DNA of 64,000 nt, from positions 38,489 through 102,488 of the forward strand of contig NZ_JACB01000042.1 of NCBI RefSeq assembly GCF_000520975.1, given 5' to 3'. A program made the position numbers and the translations under genes. Below, in pieces: positions 17,335 through 25,349 of this stretch. How positions within the stretch are numbered: position 1 is the stretch's first letter; every line of letters begins with the position of its first letter. A model generated the notes under the pieces. It saw nothing but the letters and a program-made list of their open reading frames with translations. It had not been told where the DNA came from and made no database searches. Source of the stretch: Aquimarina megaterium XH134. Its GTDB lineage: Bacteria; Bacteroidota; Bacteroidia; Flavobacteriales; Flavobacteriaceae.

Positions 17335-18639
17335 CTATTGATTGATTAATCGATAGATAAGTATTGCGGTACGTTTGGTCAAAGCTTCAAAAGTGGTTAG
17401 ATCTAATGTTTCTTTTGGAGTATGTGCTCCGGTACCCATGGTTCCTAATCCATCCAGACAATCCACATGCTCTGCTACAAAAGAAGTATCTGCAGCTCCA
17501 CGTTTACCAGGGTCATAGGCTTCAACTACTCCTTGATCCAGAGCCTTACTTACTTCATTTAGCAATGCTAATAATTTGTGATTGCCTTTAGTTGGTTGCA
17601 TTGCAGGATAACTATCAGTAAAAGTGATAGACGCACTGGTGTGAGGTAAGTTTTCTTCAGTAATTTTTTTCATTTTTGAACGGGCTCTTTCTTTTTGTTC
17701 TTCAGAGATAAAACGCAATCCTCCTTTTACCATAACAGTTTGTGGTACAACATTACTTTTTCCGAAGGCTTCCCCTTCACTTATTGAGCTGTCAAATTTA
17801 ACCTCTGTTCCTCCCAGAATTACTCCAGGGTTAAAGGTTAAAAATTCTTCTCCTTTAACATCGGTATAGAAGCTATTTAAAATTCTGGAAGCTTCAAAAA
17901 TAGCACCTGCACCTACACGTTCATTAAAAACACCAGACGAATGTGCTCTTTTTCCCTTAACTTCTAGTTTCCATCCAGAAGATCCTCTACGGGCAACAGT
18001 AGCATAATTAAACCCTGTAGAGGTCTCAAAGCCCAGAGCAACTTCACTTTTTTTTGCTGCATCAATTAAATCTTTTCTACTAATATCTAATGGTTGTCCT
18101 GTGCTTTCTTCATCGCCAGTAAAAGCAACTATAATTTGGGCATTATTAAGTAATTTATTTTCGTGTAAGGCTTTTAGGGCATATAGTACAACAACATCTC
18201 CGCCTTTCATATCATTAGTCCCGGGCCCATATGCAATATCACCATCTTTCTTAAATTTCTGAAACGGGCTATCTTTTTCAAATACTGTATCCAGGTGCCC
18301 AATGAGTAGTATTTTTTTTCCTTTACTTCCAGAAGTTTCGGCAAACAAATGTCCGGCTCGATTTACTTCTGCAGGCATATCAATCCATCGAGTATTAAAA
18401 TCAATTGCATCAAATTGCTCTTTAAACACCATTCCTACCTCTTTTACACCTTCATGATGCATTGTTCCGCTATTAATATTTACAACCTTCTCTAAAAACT
18501 GAATCGCTGATTCATGATTAGCTTCTATTGATTTAATAATTTTTTTTTCTGTTTTAGAAAGTTTTTGAGCATTCATAGTTAATGTTATGAAAAGAAATAA
18601 AAAGAGATGTGAGATACGTATGGTAAAAAAAGTATTCAT
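17335..18639 (-). CDS. Secreted M20-family metallopeptidase (CPG2-like)
   Basis: 434 residues from the ATG at 18639, which opens a signal peptide (FLFLFITLTMNAQ); an upstream in-frame extension lacks any such feature. M20 exopeptidases remove C-terminal residues from small peptides with two zinc ions. The ligands are in place: His-Asp in IGHLDTVF, Asp in GTNDMKGG, the Glu pair in FTGDEESTG, and His in GTGAHTPKE. The central dimerisation domain contains RRGSSGWKLEVKGKRAHSS. The likely site is the periplasm. Glutamate carboxypeptidase is the closest named type, but the substrate cannot be read from sequence. Confidence 0.92.
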   Translation of the reverse strand: MNTFFTIRISHLFLFLFITLTMNAQKLSKTEKKIIKSIEANHESAIQFLEKVVNINSGTMHHEGVKEVGMVFKEQFDAIDFNTRWIDMPAEVNRAGHLFAETSGSKGKKILLIGHLDTVFEKDSPFQKFKKDGDIAYGPGTNDMKGGDVVVLYALKALHENKLLNNAQIIVAFTGDEESTGQPLDISRKDLIDAAKKSEVALGFETSTGFNYATVARRGSSGWKLEVKGKRAHSSGVFNERVGAGAIFEASRILNSFYTDVKGEEFLTFNPGVILGGTEVKFDSSISEGEAFGKSNVVPQTVMVKGGLRFISEEQKERARSKMKKITEENLPHTSASITFTDSYPAMQPTKGNHKLLALLNEVSKALDQGVVEAYDPGKRGAADTSFVAEHVDCLDGLGTMGTGAHTPKETLDLTTFEALTKRTAILIYRLINQ

Positions 18640-18742
18640 GTTGTGTGATGTTATTTGTTGAAGGATAAATATAAGGACTTTAGTAGTTATAGATTTTGTA
18701 TTTTGATGTAAAGGCAAAATAGAAGGTAGAAGACAGTGTTTA

Positions 18743-18776
18743 TTGTTTTAAAATCATCTTTTTATATTTACTTTTG
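18743..18776 (+). promoter_or_regulatory. Promoter of the 18.8 kb gene
   Basis: TACTTTTG at 18769-18776, 17 bases before the ATG, fits TAnnTTTG. A TTG at 18743-18745 lies 23 bases upstream, longer than ideal. Confidence 0.5.
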
Positions 18777-18793
18777 CAGTCAATTTTTTTACA

Positions 18794-19273
18794 ATGAAAT
18801 ATCAAAGATTAAGTAAAGAACAATTAGAGGAATTACATGTAGAATTCATTAACTTTTTGGCAACACAATCTATTACAGCAGAAGAGTGGAGTGATATTAA
18901 AGAAAATAAACCCCAGGTTGCCGAAGAAGAGATTGATATTTTTAGTGATTTGGTATGGGAAAAAGTACTTACTAACGCACAATATCTGGAACATTTTTCG
19001 AAAGATCAGATACATTTGTTCGAATTGCAGGACACTGAGATGTGTCTTATTGCAGTAAAGGTAAATAATGATGCTATTGATATCACTACACAAGAAGGGT
19101 ATCAATGGTTACAAAGTAATTTACTAAATGACGAAGTGGTATTTTATAATGCGTCTAAGCAATATAGTGATGATAAAAACCTGGATAAATTTACACTAAT
19201 CCAAAAAGGAGCAAATATCACTAAAGGAGAGTTATATCAGTATTTTGCTAATATGATCGAAAACAGAGAATAA
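18794..19273 (+). CDS. Conserved flavobacterial cytoplasmic protein (DUF6495-like)
   Basis: 159 residues, acidic, no signal peptide and no membrane segment. Begins MKYQRLSKEQLEELHVEFIN and has a conserved-looking centre SDLVWEKVLTNAQYLEHFSK followed by a helix around QGYQWLQSNL. From memory it resembles the DUF6495 family of Flavobacteriia, but this could not be checked. Function unknown. It has its own promoter and stands alone between divergent and convergent neighbours. Confidence 0.75.
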   Translation: MKYQRLSKEQLEELHVEFINFLATQSITAEEWSDIKENKPQVAEEEIDIFSDLVWEKVLTNAQYLEHFSKDQIHLFELQDTEMCLIAVKVNNDAIDITTQEGYQWLQSNLLNDEVVFYNASKQYSDDKNLDKFTLIQKGANITKGELYQYFANMIENRE

Positions 19274-19360
19274 TAGCAACTGTTTTAAAACAATAATTTA
19301 TAATCACAGTATCATAAGAAATGTCTTATATACTGTGAAAGCTAATATGTAGTTAATTAA

Positions 19361-20596
19361 CTATTCGTATCTCAAAGATTCTATAGGGTCTTGTTTTGCT
19401 GCTTTTACAGCGGGATATAATCCAGAAACAACTGCAATAACAAAAGAAATAGTAGTGGCCGCAAATATGGCGAGCCAGGGAGTACTAAAAGAAAAATTAG
19501 CAGCAGCCGAAATTCCTCCACCAATCAGGATTCCCAGAATAATACCTACAAGGCCACCAATTTGACCAATAATTATGGTTTCCATAAAAAACTGACCTGC
19601 AATAGTATGTTTTTTAGCCCCCAACGCTTTTCTTACCCCAATTTCCCGAGTTCGTTCGGTAACAGAAACCAACATGATATTCATTAAAGCAATTGAAGAG
19701 CCAAATATGGTAATGATACTAATAATCCAAGCAGCATAATATAGGTAAACAGTAATACTAGCTATTCTGTTTAATAAGTCATCACTACGCTCAAGTCCAA
19801 AATTATTTTCTTCGATTGGATTTAACTTTCTAATGTTTCTAAAAGTGAGAATAGCTTCATCCTGAGCGCCTTCTAGAAATTGTTTGTCATCTACCTTTAC
19901 ACTAATACCATAATTAATATTAGGGAGTGTAAAAATGGATCTCGCTATCTGCAAAGGAATAAGGACTCGTAAATCCTGATTATTTCTAAATGTAGCTCCT
20001 TTACTCTCCAGAAGCCCAATTACTTTAAATTTTACTCCTCGAATACTTATTGTTTTTCCCAAAGGATTTGTATCCTTAAATAAATTCTTTTTGAAATCAG
20101 ATCCTATGAGACACACATGATTATTGTTTTCTACATCAAAAAAAGTAAAATTTCTACCATTGTCTATTTCAGTTCCTGTGTTTTCAAGATAATTTTCATT
20201 AATCCCTACTACAGATACTTCGGGATCGGTTTTTTCACTTTCATATTTTACTTCGGCATTACGTGTACCAGTAAAGTGAATAGAGGTTTTTGAAAAAGGA
20301 TAACTAAATTTATCTTTAAAATCTTTTACATTACGATAACTAATAATAGGATTGATTTTGTCTCGATCTCTACTATTTCTTGTGTTAAATTCGTAACGCT
20401 GGATATTAAAAGTATTAGCACCCATCGAAGCAAAATCTCCAGAAATTGTATTTTCTAAAGCACCAACCAAAGTAAGTATTCCAACCAATGATGTAATACC
20501 AATTGCAATGATTAATATAGTAAGAACAGTTCGTAGAACTTGCCCTTTTATAGAGTCCATTGCGATCCTGATATTTTCTCTAAAAAGTGAAAACAT
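19361..20596 (-). CDS. ABC transporter permease, MacB/FtsX type
   Basis: 411 residues. An N-terminal membrane helix (VLTILIIAIGITSLVGILTL), a periplasmic MacB-like domain of about 230 residues, then three membrane helices in an FtsX domain with the signature VTERTREIGVRKALGAKK and a C-terminal GLYPAVKAAKQDPIESLRYE. Such permeases work with a separate ATPase (MacB/LolD type) that moves lipids, peptides or lipoproteins mechanically. No ATPase is adjacent, so the partner is encoded elsewhere. Confidence 0.92.
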   Translation of the reverse strand: MFSLFRENIRIAMDSIKGQVLRTVLTILIIAIGITSLVGILTLVGALENTISGDFASMGANTFNIQRYEFNTRNSRDRDKINPIISYRNVKDFKDKFSYPFSKTSIHFTGTRNAEVKYESEKTDPEVSVVGINENYLENTGTEIDNGRNFTFFDVENNNHVCLIGSDFKKNLFKDTNPLGKTISIRGVKFKVIGLLESKGATFRNNQDLRVLIPLQIARSIFTLPNINYGISVKVDDKQFLEGAQDEAILTFRNIRKLNPIEENNFGLERSDDLLNRIASITVYLYYAAWIISIITIFGSSIALMNIMLVSVTERTREIGVRKALGAKKHTIAGQFFMETIIIGQIGGLVGIILGILIGGGISAAANFSFSTPWLAIFAATTISFVIAVVSGLYPAVKAAKQDPIESLRYE

Positions 20597-20911
20597 AATA
20601 GTTTTTAATAGTGTGTTCTTTATATAGGACTACAAAACGTGTTTAAAGTTACTTAAAAAACCAGATTTTTTATAAGTATTGATCCACGTCTTTATACTTT
20701 TTTTAGATATTTGCAGCTCGAAATAGCAGGTAGGTATTAAGAGTGAGGTAATGGTTTGTAGCTATAGTGTTGATCCTTAATTATCTAATTGCTTCTTGTA
20801 TACAGATTAAAATGATATATGAGTACTGTATAGAATACTATATTTGCACGCTTTACAAATTTGATAAACACTGTGATATATCTTCTATCGGCTCTTAATA
20901 AAAACTAGATA
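20597..20911. other. 315-base divergent intergenic region before hisS
   Basis: Separates the divergent ABC permease and hisS. A -7 element TATATTTG at 20839-20846 lies 65 bases before the hisS ATG and is the likely hisS promoter; no TTTG was found 19 bases upstream of it. No coding frame or hairpin of note was seen in the rest. Confidence 0.5.
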
Positions 20912-22282
20912 ATGGCACAAAAACCATCAATACCAAAAGGAACACGTGACTTTTCTCCCATAGAAGTGGCTAAGAGAAGTTATATTATGAATGTTATAAA
21001 ATCACAGTTTCAATTATTTGGTTTTCATCCTATCGAAACTCCTAGTTTTGAGAATAGTGATACTTTGATGGGCAAATATGGAGAAGAAGGAGATCGATTG
21101 ATTTTTAAAATATTAAATAGTGGTGATTACCTAAATAAAGTGGATGAAGTTTTATATTCATCTAAGAATAGTACTAAAATAACTACCAAGATCAGCGAAA
21201 AAGCGCTTCGTTATGATCTTACGGTACCATTTGCACGTTATGTTGTGCAACACCAAAATGAAATTGATTTTCCGTTTAAGAGATATCAAATGCAGCCGGT
21301 ATGGAGGGCAGACAGACCGCAAAAAGGACGTTTTAGAGAATTTTATCAATGTGATGCAGATGTGGTAGGAAGTACTTCTTTATGGCAAGAAGTTGATTTT
21401 GTTAAACTATATGATTCGGTTTTTACCAAATTAAAACTTGAAGGAGTAACCATTAAAATTAATAATCGTAAAATCCTATCTGGTATTGCAGAAGTAATAG
21501 GGGCAAGCGATAAATTAATTGATTTTACAGTTGCCCTGGATAAACTTGATAAAATTGGTGAAGATGGAGTAAAAAAGGAGATGTTAAATAAAGGGATTTC
21601 TGAAACTGCTATAGAAAGCGTAAAACCACTTTTCAATTTTACAGGAACAACTTCAGAAAAGCTAGATAAATTGCGAAATATGTTGGCTTCTTCTGAAGAA
21701 GGAATGCAAGGAGTAGAAGAATTACAATTTATAATTAATGCTTTTAAGGAGATTCCTTTGGAGACTGCAACTTTAGATCTTGATGTTACCCTGGCAAGAG
21801 GATTAAATTATTATACAGGGGCTATTTTTGAAGTATCGGCACCAGATACTGTAAAAATGGGATCTATTGGAGGAGGAGGTCGATATGACGATCTAACGGG
21901 AATTTTTGGACTAAAAAATATAAGTGGTGTAGGGATTTCTTTTGGTTTGGATAGAATTTATCTTGTTCTTGAAGAATTAGGATTGTTTCCAAAAACTGTT
22001 GCTCCTTCGACCAAAGTACTATTCATAAATTTTGGAGAAGAAGAAGCATTTTATTGCTTAAAAACAGTTAATGTGCTTAGAAATGATGACATAATTGCTG
22101 AGCTATATCCCGATAATGCCAAAATGAAAAAACAAATGGGGTATGCGAATAAAAGAGCGATACCTTATGTCGTACTTGCAGGATCTTCTGAGATGAATAA
22201 TAATACATTTACGGTCAAGGATATGCAATCCGGAACTCAAAAAGAAATGGATTTAAAGGAGTTAAAAGAGCTTTTACGATAA
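20912..22282 (+). CDS. hisS: Histidyl-tRNA synthetase
   Basis: 456 residues. Class II synthetase charging tRNA-His. Motif 1 region IETPSFEN with GEEGDRLIFK, the motif 2 loop MQPVWRADRPQKGRFREFYQ, the histidine-binding LARGLNYYTGAIFEV, and motif 3 GGGGRYDDL with GISFGLDRIYLVL are present, followed by a C-terminal anticodon-binding domain. The sequence VDEVLYSSKNST is an insertion often seen in this phylum. Confidence 0.97.
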   Translation: MAQKPSIPKGTRDFSPIEVAKRSYIMNVIKSQFQLFGFHPIETPSFENSDTLMGKYGEEGDRLIFKILNSGDYLNKVDEVLYSSKNSTKITTKISEKALRYDLTVPFARYVVQHQNEIDFPFKRYQMQPVWRADRPQKGRFREFYQCDADVVGSTSLWQEVDFVKLYDSVFTKLKLEGVTIKINNRKILSGIAEVIGASDKLIDFTVALDKLDKIGEDGVKKEMLNKGISETAIESVKPLFNFTGTTSEKLDKLRNMLASSEEGMQGVEELQFIINAFKEIPLETATLDLDVTLARGLNYYTGAIFEVSAPDTVKMGSIGGGGRYDDLTGIFGLKNISGVGISFGLDRIYLVLEELGLFPKTVAPSTKVLFINFGEEEAFYCLKTVNVLRNDDIIAELYPDNAKMKKQMGYANKRAIPYVVLAGSSEMNNNTFTVKDMQSGTQKEMDLKELKELLR

Positions 22283-22372
22283 TTTTTTTCTTATTTTTAA
22301 GAAATAAAATACTAAATTAACGTTACTACTTATAACATTAATTTAACTATATATTGTCTTAAAACTAGAATT

Positions 22373-22855
22373 ATGAAAACCCCTATTTTGTCCATTTTAC
22401 TTTGTATGATGCTATTATCTGTAGTTTCTTGTAAAAAAGATCCTAAAACAGATACCATAGATCCTGTAGAAATCCCTAGAGGTGATACCTCTAATTTTAT
22501 CGAAGAAACTGAAGAAGAAAAAAAACCTGTAGTTAAAAAGAAGAAAAAAGCGACTAAAGATAAAACGACTACAAAAGATGATAATACACTACACATACCA
22601 GGAATTTTTGATACTACAGATAACTCTTATTCTAAAAAGTATATAAAAGATTATGAACGATATGTGGCAAACTATAAGAAAGCTGTAGAAGCAAATGATA
22701 TGGATTCTTTTCTTAAACTAAGTGATGCAAGTGATGATCTTAGTAAGCAATATAATCGTCTTATGAATATACTTCCAGGCGAGGAAATACAAAAACTAAG
22801 TGAATATATGCAAGTTAAATCAGAACAACTTGCAGAACTATCTTCTAAAATGTAA
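22373..22855 (+). CDS. Lipoprotein with charged linker and helical C-terminus
   Basis: 160 residues. Lipoprotein signal (SILLCMMLLSVVSC, Cys21), a highly charged linker (EETEEEKKPVVKKKKKATKD) and a C-terminal helical region of about 80 residues (SKKYIKDYERYVANYKKAV ... GEEIQKLSEYMQVKSEQLAE) that looks like a coiled coil. A flavobacterial lipoprotein of unknown role, possibly tethering the envelope. Its position after hisS is probably accidental. Ends before a strong hairpin. Confidence 0.8.
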   Translation: MKTPILSILLCMMLLSVVSCKKDPKTDTIDPVEIPRGDTSNFIEETEEEKKPVVKKKKKATKDKTTTKDDNTLHIPGIFDTTDNSYSKKYIKDYERYVANYKKAVEANDMDSFLKLSDASDDLSKQYNRLMNILPGEEIQKLSEYMQVKSEQLAELSSKM

Positions 22856-22943
22856 CTTCTTAAATTCAGTGTTTTCAAAAAGGGAATAAGTAATCTCCAT
22901 TTCTCTTTTGACTCATAATATAACCTATTAAAAAAACAAAATT

Positions 22944-22988
22944 GTTAGGTGTAAAGAATTAAATAAAATTCTTTACACCTAACTTTTA
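22944..22988 (+). terminator. 17-bp perfect hairpin, probable terminator
   Basis: GTTAGGTGTAAAGAATT (22944-22960), a 6-base loop AAATAA and its exact complement (22967-22983), followed by TTTTATA. It lies 89 bases after the lipoprotein stop. The stem is unusually long and A+T-rich, and the T run is short, so another role (mRNA end protection, regulator site) is possible. Confidence 0.6.
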
Positions 22989-23137
22989 TATTCAATTTTA
23001 ACAATATTGTTTATGTTGTGTCCTTTTGATTCTAATTTCTAAACATAACCAATACTTTAAATAATCTGATTTTTTTACTGAATTTATTTGTTATTGATGT
23101 AATATACCGTGCGAATTGGCTAATCAAGGGAAATAAG

Positions 23138-23329
23138 ATGCTAAAGTTGGTTTTGAAGAAAACCAAAGATATCGAATATCCAGAAGGAGATATTAAAGTA
23201 CTAAAACGGAAAAATGCATCAAAAGTGTTTTCTATGTATCAAAATGATACCCCAGAAAGAGATATTGTAAAGTTTATAGAAATACGATTGGCAGATGTAT
23301 TTCATAAACTATTAAAAGAAGAAAATTAG
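23138..23329 (+). CDS. Small uncharacterised basic protein, 63 residues
   Basis: Predicted cytoplasmic, lysine-rich: MLKLVLKKTKDIEYPEGDIK followed by a helical second half ending FIEIRLADVFHKLLKEEN. No domain recognised. Codon use is like its neighbours and the frame is longer than chance in this region, but there is no independent support such as a promoter. It could be a short regulatory protein; moderate doubt that it is expressed. Confidence 0.45.
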   Translation: MLKLVLKKTKDIEYPEGDIKVLKRKNASKVFSMYQNDTPERDIVKFIEIRLADVFHKLLKEEN

Positions 23330-23478
23330 TGTATACTACTATTTAGGTTTTATTTTATGATTTAAAGAAAGAATTCTGTAAAAAGTACAGAAACAACCGT
23401 ATTCTTTATACACATATATAAACTGCCTATCTCTAATTTTGAATATTAATACTGACAATACAGTAAAAAATTAAAATT

Positions 23479-23943
23479 ATGAGTACAAAGTATATTGCAG
23501 AAATTAATATTGCCAAAATGAAAGCTCCGCTGGATTCTCCTTTACTAAAAGAATTCGTAGATTTTCTGGAGCCAATTAATAAACTAGCCGATGAGAGTGC
23601 AGGATTTGTGTGGAGATTGAAGGATGAGGATGGCAGTTCTGCCGCAAATATAGAATCTCCTTTAGAAGATGATATGATGCTCATTAATATGTCTGTTTGG
23701 GAAGATCTTAGATCTCTTAAAGATTTTGCCTATGGCACTGTGCATAGCTATTTTGTAAGGGATGGTAGAAAATGGTTCGAAAGAATGAAGAGTCCACATA
23801 TGGTACTATGGTGGGTAGATAGTGATCATATACCAACAACAGAAGAAGCCTTATCTAAATTGAGACATATAGAAGAATATGGACCAACTTCTGATGCATT
23901 TAATTTTAAAAAAGTTTTTAATAGCATAGGAGAAGAAATTTAA
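23479..23943 (+). CDS. DUF3291 family protein
   Basis: 154 residues, no signal peptide. Pattern of DUF3291: YIAEINIAKMKAPLDSPLLK at the start, AGFVWRLKDEDGS in the middle, then MSVWEDLRSLKDFAYGTVH, and FERMKSPHMVLWWVDSDHIP. These small alpha/beta proteins are related in fold to monooxygenase-like ABM domains; function unproven. The AraC regulator begins 55 bases downstream on the same strand and may control it. Confidence 0.88.
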   Translation: MSTKYIAEINIAKMKAPLDSPLLKEFVDFLEPINKLADESAGFVWRLKDEDGSSAANIESPLEDDMMLINMSVWEDLRSLKDFAYGTVHSYFVRDGRKWFERMKSPHMVLWWVDSDHIPTTEEALSKLRHIEEYGPTSDAFNFKKVFNSIGEEI

Positions 23944-23998
23944 GATTATGATATTATGCTTATATTGATAGAAAGAATAAAGTAATTAACCTGGATAC

Positions 23999-24889
23999 AT
24001 GAGGCCTGTAAAAGCAATAGAAAAGGTGCCAAATTATCATTTGTATGGTAATAAGATAGAAGGCGAAGTTGCCTCATTTTTTAATATGAGACGCTTAGAA
24101 GAATTATCCAACGGCGTTAATAATGTAGTACATCACCCTCATCGACACTTTAATCTCTTTCAAATCATATGGGTAACCCATGGTCGTGGAAACATTATGA
24201 TAGATGAAAAAATGTATGAAATGAAGAAGGGAACACTATTTTATATTCACCCCGGTGTAGTTCATGCATGCGAAAATTCTAACGACTTTAAAGGGTTTGT
24301 ACTACACTTTTCTCCAGATGTTTTGCTATCGCAAATCGGAGCTAATACCAGTTTTGAAATTATAAATGCTGCCATACATAATACATTTTTAGCAGTACGA
24401 ACTAATGAAGAAGAAAAAGCAATTAGTAGTAGTATTATAGAACTGTGGAAAGAATTTACCAATGATTATGTAGAGAAAGATCAGATTATTAAAAATCATC
24501 TTAATATTTTGATGATCCATATTCAACGGCAGATGCATAATGATCAGGATTTTGGAGTTAGCACATCGGGAAATATGATTGTAAAATCTTTTAGAGCGTT
24601 AATCGAACAAGAGTATAAAAAAGAAAGAAGCGTTAGCTACTATGCTTTGTTATTACATATCACACCAACTTATCTAAACGATACAGTAAAGAAATCAACA
24701 GGAAAAACAGCAGGAGAATTGATTAGAGAACGTGTCATTTTAGAAGCTAAACGACTTTTGATTTTTGGTAGACAAAGTATATCTGAGATTGCTTTTGAGT
24801 TACACTTTGAAGATTCTGCCTATTTCTGGAAGTTTTTTAAGAAATATGTATCTATTTCTCCAAAATCTTTTAGAGAACAATATAAATGA
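23999..24889 (+). CDS. AraC-family transcriptional regulator
   Basis: 296 residues. An N-terminal cupin-like sensor domain (HHPHRHFNLFQIIWVTHGRG, then KKGTLFYIHPGVVHACE) is followed by a C-terminal AraC double helix-turn-helix (about 195-295) with HITPTYLNDTVKKSTGKTAG, ERVILEAKRLL and the signature ISEIAFELHFEDSAYFWKFF. The histidine-rich cupin pocket suggests a small ligand. It follows a DUF3291 gene on the same strand; targets unknown. Confidence 0.93.
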   Translation: MRPVKAIEKVPNYHLYGNKIEGEVASFFNMRRLEELSNGVNNVVHHPHRHFNLFQIIWVTHGRGNIMIDEKMYEMKKGTLFYIHPGVVHACENSNDFKGFVLHFSPDVLLSQIGANTSFEIINAAIHNTFLAVRTNEEEKAISSSIIELWKEFTNDYVEKDQIIKNHLNILMIHIQRQMHNDQDFGVSTSGNMIVKSFRALIEQEYKKERSVSYYALLLHITPTYLNDTVKKSTGKTAGELIRERVILEAKRLLIFGRQSISEIAFELHFEDSAYFWKFFKKYVSISPKSFREQYK

Positions 24890-25349
24890 TTAATAGTATG
24901 TGTTTTCTGAATCAACATCTCCACCATCTGCTACAAAATTATGTTCTAGTGCCAGACCGATATTATTGTATCAAGGATTCTCATCAATTAAGCAGTTTTT
25001 TTGTTAAAAATGCTATATCTATTCCGCGATCTTTCATTTCTTCGAGATACGCTTCTCTTCTATAATTGAATGTTAGGAGATATATGTTATGTAAGTGTGT
25101 AGTCTCAGAAATCTTATTGGAAATTTCCATACAAAACATACCGAAAATCCCCCATAAAAAACAGGTAAATCCCCCTTGTGTTATTATTATCAACGGATTA
25201 ACTTTATTACTGGTTTTTATTAAAACTACAAGTTATAGTTGACTATATTTTCTTGGTTTAAATAATAGTTATAATGAATATATGTGGAAAATTTATATTC
25301 ATACATTCTCACAACAAGCATCAAATAGAAAACCTTAAAACCTAAAATT
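24890..25349. other. 460-base gap with a possible decayed minus-strand gene end
   Basis: Between 24984 and about 25090 the minus strand reads YRREAYLEEMKDRGIDIAFL and then a stop, which looks like the C-terminus of a protein, but the frame breaks down upstream into low-quality sequence. It is either a gene remnant or chance. The rest (25194-25349) is A+T-rich leader for the protease-vWA gene and shows no clear promoter. Confidence 0.3.

Noticed and set aside
22944..22988. Long hairpin as a mobile miniature repeat (MITE)
   Set aside because: No second copy in the window and no target-site duplication was seen; a terminator is the simpler reading.
24984..25193. A 69-codon minus-strand frame
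   Set aside because: Only its C-terminal third looks like protein; the upstream part is low quality. It is reported as a possible remnant and not as a gene.
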